Below are positions 29,501 to 42,258 of a stretch of 64,000 bases of DNA, one piece after another. Origin of the DNA: Alternaria dauci (Eukaryota > Ascomycota > Dothideomycetes > Pleosporales > Pleosporaceae); NCBI RefSeq assembly GCF_042100115.1, contig NC_091275.1, positions 62,001 through 126,000 on the forward strand, in the 5' to 3' direction. The translations under genes were made by a program, and so were the position numbers. Under the pieces are notes generated by a model. It was given only the letters and a program-made list of their open reading frames with translations, was not told the origin of the DNA and ran no database searches. Positions within the stretch are counted from its first letter, which is position 1, and each line of letters opens with the position of its first letter.

Positions 29501-30947
29501 GGTCGACGAGCTGCATACCGCCCCGGGTACAAAAACTCAAACCTACACCCACATCATCGACCCCATTTTGGACTACAGGCCCAATGATCATCGTACTGGT
29601 ATAGTAGGTCAGACGGGCACAGCTCTCACGAACGGGGTCGACCTGGTGTTAGGATTCGCCGACCACGTGATCCAGCGGTTAGTACAAAAGCAGTCCACCG
29701 ATCCAGGCGCCAAAGCTTTAGCCAATTTGAAAGGGGTAGATTGTACTGCAGTGTGGAGAAAGCTCCTCAATAGCTACAAGAAGTATCACGACGGGATGCA
29801 GCGTTGTAAAACCGAGAAGGAAAAGAACAAAGTACAGTCCGCGCTCGACAAGCAACTCCAGTCCGGCGAGATCAAGGACATGCTGAACAATTTTCGGGAC
29901 ATGGTTCGGTGGTGTTTCATAATGCGCGACACCGACAGTCTGGATCCCTGGCGCAAACCCCTCAACGTTGTCACAGCAAAGCTTACTGTCAACTTCACGT
30001 ATCTGCAGCACGATGCGTGTTACTTCGCTAACGTGGAACAAGAAGAGTCTCGCGTGCTAGCCGCGGTCAAACAGCATTACGAGAAGGAAGTGGAGGCCTG
30101 GGAAGACCAAGGGGGAGAGAGCAGCAAGAAGTCCAAGCCCACCATGCCCCCAGGCGCAGTCGCAGACTCCGAGGCCTACCGCATTGCGCGACATGTCAGC
30201 ATCTTTCCTAACCTTATGGCCGCAATCAACAATTGGGATGCCGACCAGCTTATCGGAGATCGGATCCTCGACCCTCACCGCAGTCTCAGTAATAACAACG
30301 AAAACCTCCGCACAGCTCTTGTGAACAGCGACACAATTCGACACTCATTCATCTGGGACATTGCATTGGAGGCTTGCAAGGGCTCAGCCAAGGTCGCATA
30401 CATTCACAAGACGTTGGAAGAGCTACGCAACAAGAAGACGACCATTCCCCATCCCCGTCCTCGCGCACACCAAGGAGAAACCCTAGAGTACAGAGCCAAG
30501 TACGTCGTACTCGCGAGCTCGACATTGTCACGTGCTCTGATCTACGCTTACATCTGCCAAACGTTTGGAGAGAAACACGTTGTTCATGCCTACAACGCCG
30601 TGACACGGGACAAGGAAGTACCCAAGTGGAAGAAGGTCTGGGATGAGGGGGGCGGCAAGGTCGACGATGGCGTCTATATTCTCGTGGGTGCAACGGGCGC
30701 GATGTGTCAGTCAATATCGCTTACAGAGGGCAACATCTTGCATGGTCTTGAGCCTCAGAGTAACGCGCATATTGCTGAACAGGCTGCGAAACGCCAACAT
30801 CGCATTAATACGAGGTTCGCCGAAGTCTTCGTTGAATGGCTGACAACTACTGCCCCTCAAGGATGCCGAGACACCATTGACATGAGGATAGTCAAGAACC
30901 TCCAAGCTAAAGGCTATTTTCAGAGCACGATAAAGGCGCAAGACTGA
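26586..30947 (+). CDS. Gene A copy 2: SNF2-type helicase/ATPase, 1453 aa
   Basis: Same protein as copy 1, with six 24-residue repeats. Here the upstream region is present: the frame stays open for 171 codons back to 26073, but that part encodes the promoter motif GGGTGATCCCCATATC three times and pyrimidine tracts, so I start at the ATG at 26586. Helicase motifs are intact, so this copy should be functional if transcribed. Confidence 0.85.
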   Translation: MDDNTQSPAHPPAGDPSSLSYSGNQTEIFRGFGIDDATRQKEIARTIDKILVDNYPDARNRGAAKLSDTANEDLNKNLHALVWKSVPDFRNEPKAWRTMAISKLITHSLNRLRKRKAEGDHAKAPTPNPLTATSTLQKRELSPESTHNSKDHPPKRSRSRTVPTGFTPTPNNDKPANPPMPTASNLDTQVHICAVKDGEISEVVSMVEFSDICWEGIPNWEKLRDEAEQCYETAQGLGLDGFDFKGRLFIAPRANQHIGIGSQGGFNFAMREIPAGTAVVFVTTVRLNVTDTQVASSKVVPPAEVQDGQQQDATHMQVASSEPAPPAEVQGDQQQDATHMQVASSEPAPPAEVQDGQQQDATHMQVASSEPAPPAEVQGDQQQDATHMQVASSEPAPPAEVQDGQQQDATHMQVASSEPAPPAEVQGDQQQDATHMQVASSEAVPPESKELTPKTLKEILDLAANIHPLSWSREESTPSNSAHKQHPVGPFSSYMSRNNSIAFPRTLQPSSFTPVNLLPLARPAKPPSSAPKSFLKFVETFPSNSYHGSGLDDPIHISDDSGSSDSSDSESSNNMDILVDDEEVLEECMLDEGEPEQPPLNEQAKTQANAHFSSTMKVKMDGMSAFAHAQKSNIDLWDLAAQTFGLALDDLKGDQINLGTGVGLNPDFHPLPHQLVGAKDGLDVLAGDRGALVIADDMGMGKTITDVLIWYLNFARSYQRLGISATPDFPYTALKSNGDEIETPNLFGCTYFVASAAGLETLVQAWRMIMGGSAHLAQGSEYKPPKLIVLHGTGEEIVQRYGGAKNSIYSSMTPKEWDEVNRRPNWLKSRLAYGEYNKVWKLNNPTKEWANSVPETSDFRPQKTSVRFLIVSTRESWKTKIFGTLVDTSAPPQYKRLKQQLEKTDKRHTKKRAALRAQLSLCAKTHMDTSRLPALDGLGPWQARRMQIWTDDKGVRVEVWLVTFVGCAAIIMVDELHTAPGTKTQTYTHIIDPILDYRPNDHRTGIVGQTGTALTNGVDLVLGFADHVIQRLVQKQSTDPGAKALANLKGVDCTAVWRKLLNSYKKYHDGMQRCKTEKEKNKVQSALDKQLQSGEIKDMLNNFRDMVRWCFIMRDTDSLDPWRKPLNVVTAKLTVNFTYLQHDACYFANVEQEESRVLAAVKQHYEKEVEAWEDQGGESSKKSKPTMPPGAVADSEAYRIARHVSIFPNLMAAINNWDADQLIGDRILDPHRSLSNNNENLRTALVNSDTIRHSFIWDIALEACKGSAKVAYIHKTLEELRNKKTTIPHPRPRAHQGETLEYRAKYVVLASSTLSRALIYAYICQTFGEKHVVHAYNAVTRDKEVPKWKKVWDEGGGKVDDGVYILVGATGAMCQSISLTEGNILHGLEPQSNAHIAEQAAKRQHRINTRFAEVFVEWLTTTAPQGCRDTIDMRIVKNLQAKGYFQSTIKAQD
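27465..27896 (+). repeat. 72-bp coding repeats in gene A copy 2, six units
   Basis: Identical in number and alternation (DG/GD) to copy 1. Confidence 0.95.
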
Positions 30948-31259
30948 GATACTTTGAAGGAATGACTGCCCGGAAATCGCGGAGACATACTGTAACTTTC
31001 TCAAGTAGTCTGTAGTACAAAATCGATCCCATGACTCAATACCGATATAGGCGCACCAGACTAACATAGAGTAACGCTGTACGTATTGCCTACTGCTGCC
31101 ACTGTAGGAAGCCTAGAAAGTTGCCTCTGTTAGCAATAGCAAGTTACTGCTGTACCTAGGTAACGTTGTGAGTGGAAGCGCTGCTGTCAGCCTGACTTGC
31201 GGGCGCGTGGTCTTCCGAGTCAGGCCGAATGCAACCTACCACACTAAATACTACTCCAT
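30948..31259. other. 3' flank of gene A copy 2
   Basis: Matches the interval after copy 1; nothing recognisable apart from the probable 3' untranslated region. Confidence 0.5.
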
Positions 31260-31673
31260 GCTTCGCAACCGCTTCGCAATGTGCCCTCGCTAGCAACCAA
31301 CCGTTGCGGCAACTTGCGTCCCAAGCCATATCGCAACCGCTTCGCAACGTGCCCTCGCTAGCAACCAACCGTTGCGGCAACTTGCGTCCCAAGCCATATC
31401 GCAACCGCTTCGCAACGTGCCCTCGCTAGCAACCAACCGTTGCGGCAACTTGCGTCCCAAGCCATATCGCAACCGCTTCGCAACGTGCCCTCGCTAGCAA
31501 CCAACCGTTGCGGCAACTTGCGTCCCAAGCCATATCGCAACCGCTTCGCAACGTGCCCTCGCTAGCAACCAACCGTTGCGGCAACTTGCGTCCCAAGCCA
31601 TATCGCAACCGCTTCGCAACGTGCCCTCGCTAGCAACCAACCGTTGCGGCAACTTGCTTCCCAAGCCATATCG
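31260..31673. repeat. 68-bp minisatellite, unit 2, six units
   Basis: Same six units and same end variants as unit 1. Confidence 0.95.
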
Positions 31674-31722
31674 TGATCTAATGACATAGTTTTGTACGAC
31701 GGCTTACGCCGAAAAGTCAGAC

Positions 31723-32143
31723 ATGGATGCGATACAGGCTCTAGCTGCAGCCTATAGGGTATATAAGCTCTCGGCGGTACAGCCACCTACTGCACTGAAA
31801 TACGAGCTAGACCAGGGACAGGACTTCAACAAGAATGCGATTCGGAACACGGTGCTGTGCAACACCAAGGCGTTTGCAGATTCCAATGAAGCGAATCTAC
31901 CAAAGCGAGAATCGGAGACTGAACAGCAGCATCACGACAGGATTGCACGCCGCATTTCAGGAGAATCAAACTAGGGCGATCGACTCGTTCGTGGAAGATC
32001 TGAGGAACCAGTGGCCAAGGCAGAGTCCCAGCGTGCCGTCCAGGACTGAGTATACTGCCTACCTCGACGTTTTCTCTACAGCGACAACCATTAGGAATCA
32101 GTTTGTTCATTGGTTCAACAACCGTCTGTTCATGCAGCAGACT
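31723..32143 (+). pseudogene. Gene B copy 2: broken gene
   Basis: Carries the same frame switch near 31,955 and the same element insertion after the FMQQT codons as copy 1, so it was broken before the array formed. Confidence 0.5.
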
Positions 32144-32554
32144 TGTCAACAATCAAGCCAGCTTGATCGCTATCAAGCTGGGGCATCAAGCTGGCGTATC
32201 AATCAAGCTAAGCTAGAGTAGAGGTATAAATCAATTAAGCCAAGCTACTATAAGCTAGCTTGATTGTTTGGCTTGATTGGCTTGATAGAATTAATACTCT
32301 ATAAAGAAGGTTAAAGTAAGTAAGTAAGGTCACGTGGTGATAAGATCACGTGGTGATAAGATTATATAAGGATACCCCTACACTATCCCCTTTTAAGCTT
32401 CTTGAAAGGGGGATTAATTTTGTTAAGCTAATCAAGCTAAACAAGCCAAGCTTATTAATTTTAACCATCAAGCCAATCAAGCTAAGCTGAGGTAGAGGTA
32501 CCCACTAATCAAGCTAAGCTGGGGCACCCAGCTTGATTGGCTTGATTGTTGACA
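32144..32554. mobile_element. MITE-like element, unit 2
   Basis: Same ends, length and ACT flanks as in unit 1. Confidence 0.75.
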
Positions 32555-32557
32555 ACT

Positions 32558-33145
32558 CTGTCATGCAGTACCTTGGACAGTCCAGAGAGTTGCCCAAAAG
32601 GTGTTAGTAGGTGTATGAAGCCATACCGTGGTCTCTGCGTAACTTGCCCTCGCTGGCAACCAACCGTTGCGGCAACTTGCGTCCCAAGCCATATCGCAAC
32701 CTTGCAGCTGGAACATTCGGACGCTTTAACTACCTTAGGGCTGGCGCTCCAACCTTCTTCACGCTGCACCTCTAAAGGCAAATACTAGTGTTATATTATT
32801 TGGAACTGCGCTCTTAGATGTACGAGGCAGAGCGACCCTCCCTATCTAGGACTACCTCTTTGAGATCTTTCGTGTCTTCAACAACTAAACTTTAGTATTC
32901 AATATTATATAAGAATAGCACTCTAAAAAGAGAAATAACATGTATTCTACACTCAAGGACGCGACCTCTTCTGGGATTAGGGACCGTACTCTACCTTGTT
33001 AGTCGGTGCGACTATATGCCGCACCTTGCCGGCACGCCCTGGCCCCCTGCTTTCCATGCCACGTCTTCTTTTCTCTGCTGTTATTCTTACTACTTTTCTA
33101 CCCACACACTAATCGCTGGCTTAGAGCGTCAGCCTTGGTTCTAAA
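32558..33145. promoter_or_regulatory. Upstream region of gene C copy 2 with isolated 68-bp unit
   Basis: The isolated 68-bp unit is at 32639-32700, and the pyrimidine-rich tract before gene C is near 33060-33105. Confidence 0.45.
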
Positions 33146-35136
33146 ATGGATCAGTTACAGCTCGATAGTGACCATTGTCAGGATAAACACAGCGGAAGAG
33201 GCTTTCCTGCACAGTGGGACGCTACAGTCGCTAACAACTTAGCATACAGCCCACCTAACCCGTCCTACAGCAGATTTCTTGCGCGTCGTCTCGCAGAACC
33301 ATGCCGTGTACCAGGCGATGTACGATACGCGGGATGGATCGTTCCAGAAGTAGGCGACGACGAAGCGTGCAAGCCGGTTTTCATAGCCCACTCGACACTA
33401 GATGCGATATGGCTGCTGAAAGAGACGCTGGGTGCCAGCACACTTGACGCAGAAAATTGGGGGCGTCTCACAAGCGCTGCTATGGACTTTGCTAGTAGTA
33501 AGTCTCTAGAGCCTAGAAACTTAACTACAGCGCGGCTAATGACGCCAACGGAAGGCATCGCGGAGGACCGCATGGCTATAGACTCAGACAAGGACGATAG
33601 CATACCGCCATCAGCACAGAGGGCTACAGGCGACCTTGTGCCGTACCGTAAACGTCCAGCCTCCTCATCGCCTATTCGCAGCGAGATCCGTGCCAACAGC
33701 TTAAACCGCCTAGCAATACAGGAGGACAGCGCGGACGAATCGACGGCTAGGGCTAGCGAAGTCAACACTATGACAGTACACGCTGGCAAAGACACAGCTA
33801 GAGCGGAGGGGGGACACGAGCGCGGAACAAGCGACGAGGACAGCGAAAACCAGAGTGCGACGACGCCTCTATCCGTAAAGAGGTCCGCAACAGTTACAAA
33901 CAAGAATCGTCTTGCAGAGCTACGGCGTACAAGAAAGCTAGAAAGATCGCGTGTAATAAAGCTCGAGGCGATAGGCTTAAAGGAACCGCCTGAGAAGATG
34001 CCTGCGCAGGAACGTATGGCGTACGGCAGCATTGCGCCAGACGATGAGCCGACGATCTCTTGGATCTTCAAGCAAAAAGTCGCGGAAGATGCTGATTTCT
34101 ATACAGCCTCGCCAACACCCTACTATACTGCCTGCAGCATGCTAGCAAAAGCGCGTGCTTTTGGAAATGCAACCTCGCAGTACAGCGCTGCGCAGTTCCT
34201 GCATAATTGGCGGAAACAGGGCACGCCGTTCTTGGTAAAACCAGTAGATCGTTATGTTCTTACCCAGACGCAAATGTCGCAGTCAGTGGATAGTAGCGCA
34301 ACACTTCATACTGATGCCGACAATGCATTCTGCTTTGCCTGGGACATGTGCACACGGTACGAGACGATGCTTGCAGCTGTAAACATTGGCACTCGCTGGG
34401 CTTTCGCTTTGCTAGGGAAGGCGTACGCTCGCAAGGTCGACGAAATCCAGGTCGCTGATCGTCTAGCCAGTAACGACAGAACTCGCAACAGGTACGGGAA
34501 GGGCCAGGCACGAACAGAGGCTATCACATATTTGGTCCATCTGGTTTGCCAATCACCATCTAAATCTGACCACGCAGCCTTTCGTTACCGCCTAAAGCGA
34601 GCGACACGATGGTTCGACATAGTTCAAGCTCTAGGCTGGGGATCGCTGCTGCTCATACCCCACGAAGAGGTCTCAAACCATTGGCTCGAGCGTGTGCTGC
34701 GGAAGAACCAGCGCGATGTTTTTCTTGAGCTAGTGAAGCGCGAACGGCCGGAAATTTGCACGGCAAGCAGGGCCCTCGAAGCCTGGCTAGGGCCGGATGG
34801 AATTACTGGTGCGCCGATTGCTGGAAAGGAGAGGCTTAGCATTGAAGCGAATGCGCTAGCTACGGCGGTGGGGTTAACAGAGATTCCAGACAGCGAAGCC
34901 GAAGATGACACTGATTCTGACGCATCGGAAAGTATCCCGGCATCGCCGGCGCCATTGCGACAGATGTCGGTACTTGAATTATTCTGTCCTGTAAGCCCTA
35001 TAGGTTGAACAATAAACCGGGTTACCTGACGACCCTGAACTATGCGCTGCGGAAAAAGAGTGATGGGCTCGAAGAGCACAATGCTGAGCTTCTAGCGACA
35101 CTCTACGGAAGTAGTGAGGTAGACGAGAGTTGCTAG
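33146..35136 (+). CDS. Gene C copy 2: unknown protein, about 640 aa
   Basis: Identical protein to copy 1. Proposed exons are 33146-34990 and 35059-35136, the intron using the same GTAAGC donor and AAAAAG acceptor. Without splicing the frame ends at 35008 after 620 residues. Confidence 0.7.
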
Positions 35137-35776
35137 TCATAGCGGTGCTTATTAGCAGGTGGGGTGTATGCGTCCGTGTTGCGGAAGCTTGCCAATTTAG
35201 TGTTAGGCTAGGTCTGTCGTCTAAGTCACCGGCTGTACCGTGGCTCTCGACGATTACAGCCTGCTAGGAAGCTGCTGTCGTATTGCGATACAGATAAGTC
35301 AACAACACCGCAGGCTACAAATCTACAAATAACTACAAAGAAGAGCGAAACACATAGCGGCTTCCTCTCTTTTCCTTAAAGGTTGCCGCGCAAGGTGCTA
35401 TTACCTTTGCCTGCGGAGAATAGTAACAGGATGCCTCTACACTGTGCTACTTCAGCCACTAATGCAATGTAGACTTCGCAGGCTCTATTCTCTAGTGCCT
35501 GCGTCTTTTTACTATTACGTTAATTATGTAAATAGTAGAGAAGAGACACAGTTAAGATTAAGAAACGGATTACATGCGACAACGATAGTACGGTTAATAT
35601 TGGGGTTGGTGTTTTTCTGAATTTACAGTTAATACGAAATATTTTAAAAAATCATAACACTACGTAACGTGTATTAATCTCTTCAAAAGCTGTATAGGAT
35701 AGAAGATGTATATAGTATATACGTGTTTTATAGGAGAGAAGATGTAAAATTATAGTGGAAGCTATAATAGCTTACT
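35137..35776. other. Convergent interval between genes C and E, unit 2
   Basis: No gene or RNA recognised; same as the unit 1 interval. Confidence 0.5.
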
Positions 35777-38700
35777 CTACACTGGGGACTCCTGTATAAT
35801 AGTATGACATCGGTCAACCCATGCATAATCAGAACTACCAAACACGCATTGAATAAAACCTTTAGCATCGCTCCGTAGTCGCATTAACTCTGTACGTCTC
35901 TTCTCAAGAACGGAATCATAGTTGATCGCTATGTCGCTGTTCCTTGGGGAGTCTCGACGCCCACTAGTAACCCGAATCCATTGCAGTTGTCGAAGGAAGC
36001 GGTTGTTGCAACCTTTGTGCTCTACCCCAGATAGTACTATGTTAGCAATGCTTCTTACTTGGGAAAAGGGCCTCTCTTAGGGAAGTCTTACCAATCTTCT
36101 TCGTCATCTCCCGTACCGAAAGCACCCAACCATCGTCTTCCTCCGACGGGAAGTAATCTGGTCGAAGAGACCAGAGCATTCTTGTTACCAAGGCGGCCGC
36201 AAACATTTCAGAGTTCTTGGTTGGTCCTTTGGAAAACTCAGTCGCATTCACCGCTACAGTAGGGGTAGCTGAAGAGGATGCAAGGGTTAACACCAACATG
36301 AGCATTAGATCGCATTTTGGCTGACCTAAGCACTCGATGAGGCACTGACGTGCTCTGTGGTAGTGTTCACGAACCTTCTGATTCATGCCGGACTTTGAGA
36401 ACTGGCCGTCCAACTGCTGAAAACCTTTTTCAACTAGCGGCGGGATGGCGTTAAAAGGGATTTGGCAACCAAAGTCGATAGTACTCTTTGTTTGCGAGCG
36501 CCGCTTTGCTTGGTGTACTGCCTCAATCGCTGCCCGCTTGAGGCTGCCCGGTCTCGCCGCTATAGCGGATGGGGCCGGAACGTTACCGACTAGCCGCGTC
36601 ATTCTCCGGTAGCTCAATCGGCCATGGTATGAACCAGGCACACAGTCAATGCGGCACGCCGCTAGAGCTGACATTATGGCGCTGATCCAGTATTCCTCCT
36701 TCATCGCCTTGGCCCTGGCGTGTTGCACGGCAGCGCGTAACACAGTGAACCAGCTCGCGTTCTTTGAAAAGAGGTAGCTACTAGATTGGCCATGGCTGTT
36801 AACACACTCCCAGTAGAGCTCTTGCGCAAAGTCGCGTCGCGTCTGGCTTCTCAAACCCGAAGTCGCTTCTGGATAAAAGACAGGAAAGATCGACTCGTAC
36901 TCCCTGTACTGTGTTAGCGGCTGATATTTGAAACGCTAATTGCACGAACCCTGCAGAGAAGGGGTGCTCGCTTTCAGCCCAACGCGTCACCTGCTCTTGC
37001 GCCTCCTGTCGTGCCTGCAGTGTTGTTAGGCTTACGCTTTGAGCATTGCCCCGTCCGCCCTTGTTCAGAGCGCGATAGAATTGGTGTGTTACGAAAGCGA
37101 TTGTCTGCGGCTTCCACATCTCTTCGAGCACCTCTACTAGGAACTCTTCTGCGCCACGAGGCCCTTTACCTGTGAGCCCACCAAGCTCACGGAACCATAC
37201 CTCGCTGTGACAATAAGCGGCAACCTGGGGCCCATAGTGGTGGCGAATGGAAGCAACGTGCATCATAATAGGTCGTCCATTGTCCATGCGCGGCCAACGC
37301 ACTAGGTTAGCATGGCCACTGCCTTGCAGATTGAGCATGTTGGGGTCGATAAACGGCCACCCACCCTGCTCAATGCTTTCTATGGTGCAGAGAGGCCCGA
37401 GCACTGAGCCCACTAAAGACCGGGGGAACCCAGTAAAGCAGTAGCTGCCAAGGCGATCGAATGCGGCCACACCTTCCGCTAGGGCAAAAGGCAGCCCTTT
37501 AGAGCCAGCAGCCTTGAAGCGACGATAAAACTCGTCTGATGCGTGCGCGAACAGACTAGCAAAGGAGGAGAGAACCTTTGGAAAGATGCGTTCTTTGAAC
37601 GCGAAGAGGACATCAATGTAGGTAGGTTGTTCCAGCGAGAAGTACCGGATTAGCTGGAGGATAGGTTGAAGCACTGTCGCAAAATTCCGTTGACCGTCAG
37701 CTAACTGCGACACCTGCACAGACAGAACTTGCTCCATCCTAAACGCGTACAGTTCTTCCTTTATAGCGGCTTTAATCCGCTGTTGCTCGCGAGCGAACGG
37801 TTGGGAAGACGTAGGGTTATCAGGAGTCTGTTCGCCTCGCAATTTCCGCAGTAAACGCTGCCGCTTCGCCGCTACCCGAGGGTTTAGGTTGCCATCCTGA
37901 TCTGGCAGCGTCAGGGCAGCCGTGGCAATGCCCTTGGTAGCAAGTAAGTTGCCGGGGCTATGGCGTATAGTTCGCTTAATGTTGGAGTACGCCTGAAAAT
38001 AACCACTAGTCAACACGCTCGCACCGTTGTTCTGATAGCTCATGTTGTCCTCCATTACAGCGAGCACGTTGTCGCGTAGGAATGCTGGGGGCTGCGCGGA
38101 GGAGAAGTTGCCGTACGATGGATGGAAGGCAAGAGGGTAGAAGGTAAAGTCGCGCGGGTGTTGGTATTGGCGAACAACGTTGTTGCGATTGGCAAGGAGG
38201 CAGCGCGCAGGTGCGAGAATGACACCGACGTCATTAGAGGCGTTAGGGAGGTTGGAAGATGCTATTGAGTGGATGTCGACCGCTAGCGCGTAGGAGACCG
38301 TCTCAATGCTCTCCAGTCTATACTTGTCCTCTAGTGCGCGTAGAAGATCCTGTGTGTAGTTATCAAACGGCTGTTGATGGTCGTGCGGCGGGGGAATTGG
38401 ATCGCCTGTTTGTGTACCGCTCTGTGGGGGCGTAGCCCCCTCTGCGCCGCCTTCGGACCTAGCCGCCGCGTCTTCAGAGTTAGATAAATCATTCTGAGAG
38501 TTTGGTAAATCATTCCCAGAGTTTGACAAATCATTCCTAGAATCAGACGTCTCGCTATCAGAGTCAGACGTCTCGTCATCAGAGTCAGACGTCTCGTCAT
38601 CAGAGTCAGACGTCTCGTCATCAGAGTCAGACGTCTCGTCATCAGGGCGCAACCGGGTTTCCTTAGGCAGACTATTGAGTTGCTCAGTAGACAACTCAAT

Positions 38701-39673
38701 TGGAAGGTTCTGCCCGTAGTCATACGCATGGAACGCTGGCAGGTTCTTAGTCCAGAACGGATCCTGCGTGTTCTTGCGCACGTACTCTGGCCACCCTTCC
38801 ATGAACTGCTCCTGGAACGTTTCCCACTTGACGATTGAGATCGATTGCGACTGGGGTCCATCCAATTTCCAAGAAGCCTCAACACCCTCTCCAAGTAATA
38901 CGCCTGTAAGGAAGACTTTCTTAATGTACGACGTAAGGAACAGGGCATGGGAGGGTTTGAGAGCGCTGTGCTCAGACGCCTTCTCGCGGCGTTTGCGACG
39001 TTCGCTGCCTGACAGAAGAGGGTCTACTGTGCTATCGACAGGGTGCATAACAATAAACCAAGATTCGCGCGTTCCACCCTTTGCAAGACGGAAGGTACGA
39101 TGCTCCATATCAAACGACAGTCCGTGGCTGTGTTTAGCGCTGTATGGAGCTCGCCAGTGTTTAAAGCTGATTGTTACGTGGTCGAAGAACGTAGAGAACT
39201 TCACAATGGGTTGGAGCGGCCGGCCGATGATAATGATAAGGTCGAGGTGGAACTCAGGGATAAATTTGTCCTCAGGCTTGGCTGGTCGGGACCCAACGCG
39301 CCTCGATCCGTAGTCTATCGTGTATCGCTTCTGCAGCATTCCAATAGCCTTACTGCCGTTAAATTCGGGGCTGTCTATCATCTTGATAAATCCCTTCACT
39401 ACTACGTAGTTACTATATGCGTACAAGTAGGATGCTCTTAAACTCACCAGGTAGTCGGTGGTCACCTCCGCTGTGGTCAATAGCCCAGGTAAGTTGATTA
39501 TTCGCTATTGCGTCTTCGTCCCCAAGGCTGCTCTCGTGGTATTCTTCTCCATCATGCTCGTCAGGTTCTCTATCGTGCTCATCAGGTTGCACATCTTGGT
39601 ACAGGCCGTCCTCCTCTCCAGCACTGCTGTTATCGTAATCGCTATCGTTTTGTTGTGCAAGATCTAAAGACAT
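35777..39673 (-). CDS. Gene E copy 2: unknown protein, 1246 aa
   Basis: Inferred exons: 39673-39448, 39401-36991, 36935-36092, 36036-35777, with the same introns as copy 1. It is seven residues longer because there are four DDETSDS units. It also has two substitutions against copy 1: Gly to Arg in DSGNDLSN (base 38538) and Glu to Lys in FWTENLPAF (base 38748). Both are C-to-T changes at CpA on the + strand, the RIP-preferred context. Confidence 0.72.
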
Positions 39674-39831
39674 GATGATAAGAACAGTATTATATAAAAT
39701 AGTACGTTGGCTAAGGGCTGAGGATCTTGTAGGGTAGATCGATAGATGATGATCGAGAATCACAATATCCAGTGCAGAGGAAAGAGGAGAGGAACAGTGT
39801 CTATTGGGTTAGGGCTAGGGTCAGATACGGA

Positions 39832-42099
39832 TTACTTCCTCCAAGCCCCTCGTTGTTTCTGTCGAGTCTTTTCGCTTGGAGAAGCACTGCCCTCTACAGC
39901 TACCTGGTCGCCAAGGGTGTGTTTCTTACGGTGTTTCTTTCGGGTCTTTTCGCTTAGAGAAGCACTGCCCTTTACAGCTACCTGGTCGCTAAGGGTGCGT
40001 TTCTGACGGTGTTTCTCTCGGGCTGCAGCAAGGTCGCTTAGACTCAAGTCCTCAATCCCCCTGTTTTGAACTTTGGTCTGCTGGGATGCCTTGGGTATGC
40101 GCGGCTCAGTTGAGGGGTGAGAAATTAGCTCTGGGGTAAGCTGGTCCGAACTCGACCGTGCTGAAACGCTACGTGCCGCTTCAGAGACTGTCAGATTGAG
40201 CTCTCTCTCTCTGCTAGACTCGGCGTTAGAGTGCCTTGCGGGCAGCGGAACCTCTTGACTTGTATTATCAGAGTCTTCTAGAGTGTGTCTAGACATCCAT
40301 TCAGTGATTGCGACCTGAATTGTCTCTAGCAAGTCGTTTGCTGCCCTAGTAGACTGGAGCGCAGGTTCGTTGACGACTTCAGGGACCTGACAGATAGCAT
40401 CACACGCGATTTGTGCGATTGTAGGCGTTCGCGCTATGTAGGTATCGCTTTGAATTAGGCACGCCAAGTGCTTGTTGTGCAAGGTTGGCCCTGTGAAACT
40501 GGTCACAATTGACAGCAGTTCTCTCCACACCTTATGCTGGAAGCGTGCGCCGTAGTTCTTGATCTCTGCACTTGGGTACTCGTCAATATAGCGGTCTAGT
40601 ATAGAGCTTGTGAATGCTTCCGCATTTTGCTGTACGTGTTGCAGTACTTCTTGTTGGAGGTCAAGAGATTTTTGATCAGCCTGGCCGGCATGCCTGCTCT
40701 GCAGCACGGGCACTAGATACTTCCGCAGTGCGGGTTTGTTGTTGTCGCTGTCAGACACCTTGGCGGATCCGCTGTTTACCCATTGGCTGACGTGGGTCAT
40801 AATACTCCTCATAAGCTTCCCCTCTTTCTTCGGGGTTTTTAAGAGAGCGAGGATGTTTGTGTACGTGTGTGTGGGCTTTGAAAGTACAGTGGAGTATAGC
40901 GCATGGTAGGCCTCATTGCTTAGAGTTGGGAAGAAGCCCTGCCGGCGCGTATGGGAAGGGCCAGGATCCTTGTCTAACTCCTCGCCAGGGTAGAACAGGT
41001 CTTGTACGTCATGGGGACTTCGTGCCTGGGGCAGGCTAGCTAGCGTGTTCCAGTCTGCTAAACTGGCGTCAACCCCATACTGCTTTCGAATAGATGTAGA
41101 GATGCGAAGTACGTTCTCAAACGCAGCGAACCAATGCTAGACAGTAGATTAGCAAGACAGGTCAGAGTATTTCGGCGGCGGGTTACACATACGTCATCTA
41201 TCCGACAACTAGCCATCCACTCAAAAGTGGAGAGATTAAACGTTGCCTGCCCAATTGCGGTAGAACACCAACGCGTAAGCAGGGGCTGCCAGTTTTGATT
41301 TCTCCACAGGGTAACTAGCCGCCGTATTGGGAACTTGACGCGGCTACTAAGCTGAAGATGCTCTCTCATCTCTTTCTCAACTGACTTGCTTGAGCCTTGA
41401 AAGAGATTGGCGTTTGTGCAGAACAGGCTGGTTAACTCGGACCATATCTGGCCATGATTGTCAGGGAGCGTAATATCGGCCCGATTCGCCCGAAGTTTAA
41501 CACGAGTGTCTGGTGGTAGCGTGTCTAAAAAGGTTAGGGGCTGTTGTTCACAGTACGCGCGTTAAGGGGCACCCGCCTTTATCGTAGATGCGGCACACCC
41601 ACCACCTCTCCTCTTCTCCTAACTGCCGAAGGCGAAGATACTCTTTGAATGCCTCTACACGATGGTGACCCGTAATAAGTTCCGCTGTCCCTCCAGTCAC
41701 GCTTTTCCAGCTCTTGAACGACGGCCATTCCAATCCTTCCTTATCCGCAAACGTGGCAGAAGTAACTGTGCTCTGAGCTGGCAATTCCACCTTCAGATGA
41801 TGAAGCATCTGCTCTACGTGTTCCTTAGAACAGGCAATCTGCAGTTGGTGGCTAGGGTCTCGTCGAAGAATACCAGTTTCGTTAAAGATCTCGCAGAGGC
41901 GGCGCTGGTGTGCTGTGTCAATAGACCTATTGACACCAAAACTCCATTCTGCGCTAAGCGCATCGATTGGAAACTTCGCTATAGCGAGTAGGTATGGCGC
42001 AGCTTGTTCGTGGATAGGAGTTGTCTCTTCAATCTCTGGATCATTCGTACGCTGCCGTTTGCTGTTTTTGGTTAAAACGTTTGCTAGAGGGCGCTTCAT
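39832..42099 (-). CDS. Gene P copy 2: ParB-like domain protein, about 719 aa
   Basis: Same protein and exon plan as copy 1: 42099-41577, 41524-41193, 41136-39832. The unusual GC donor of intron 1 is also present here, so it is not a sequencing slip in one copy. Confidence 0.75.
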
Positions 42100-42258
42100 T
42101 GCAACGTTGTTAGAAAGAACACAGAAACTAAGGTAAGTGGAAAAGAGATAAGAGAAGGTAAGAAAGCAATAGAGAGGTACTACACAAGGTATAAGTAGGC
42201 GAGAAGCCGTCTATTCTTGCATAGGCCGCTGTAAGTCTAGCGGTGAGTGTTAGTCACT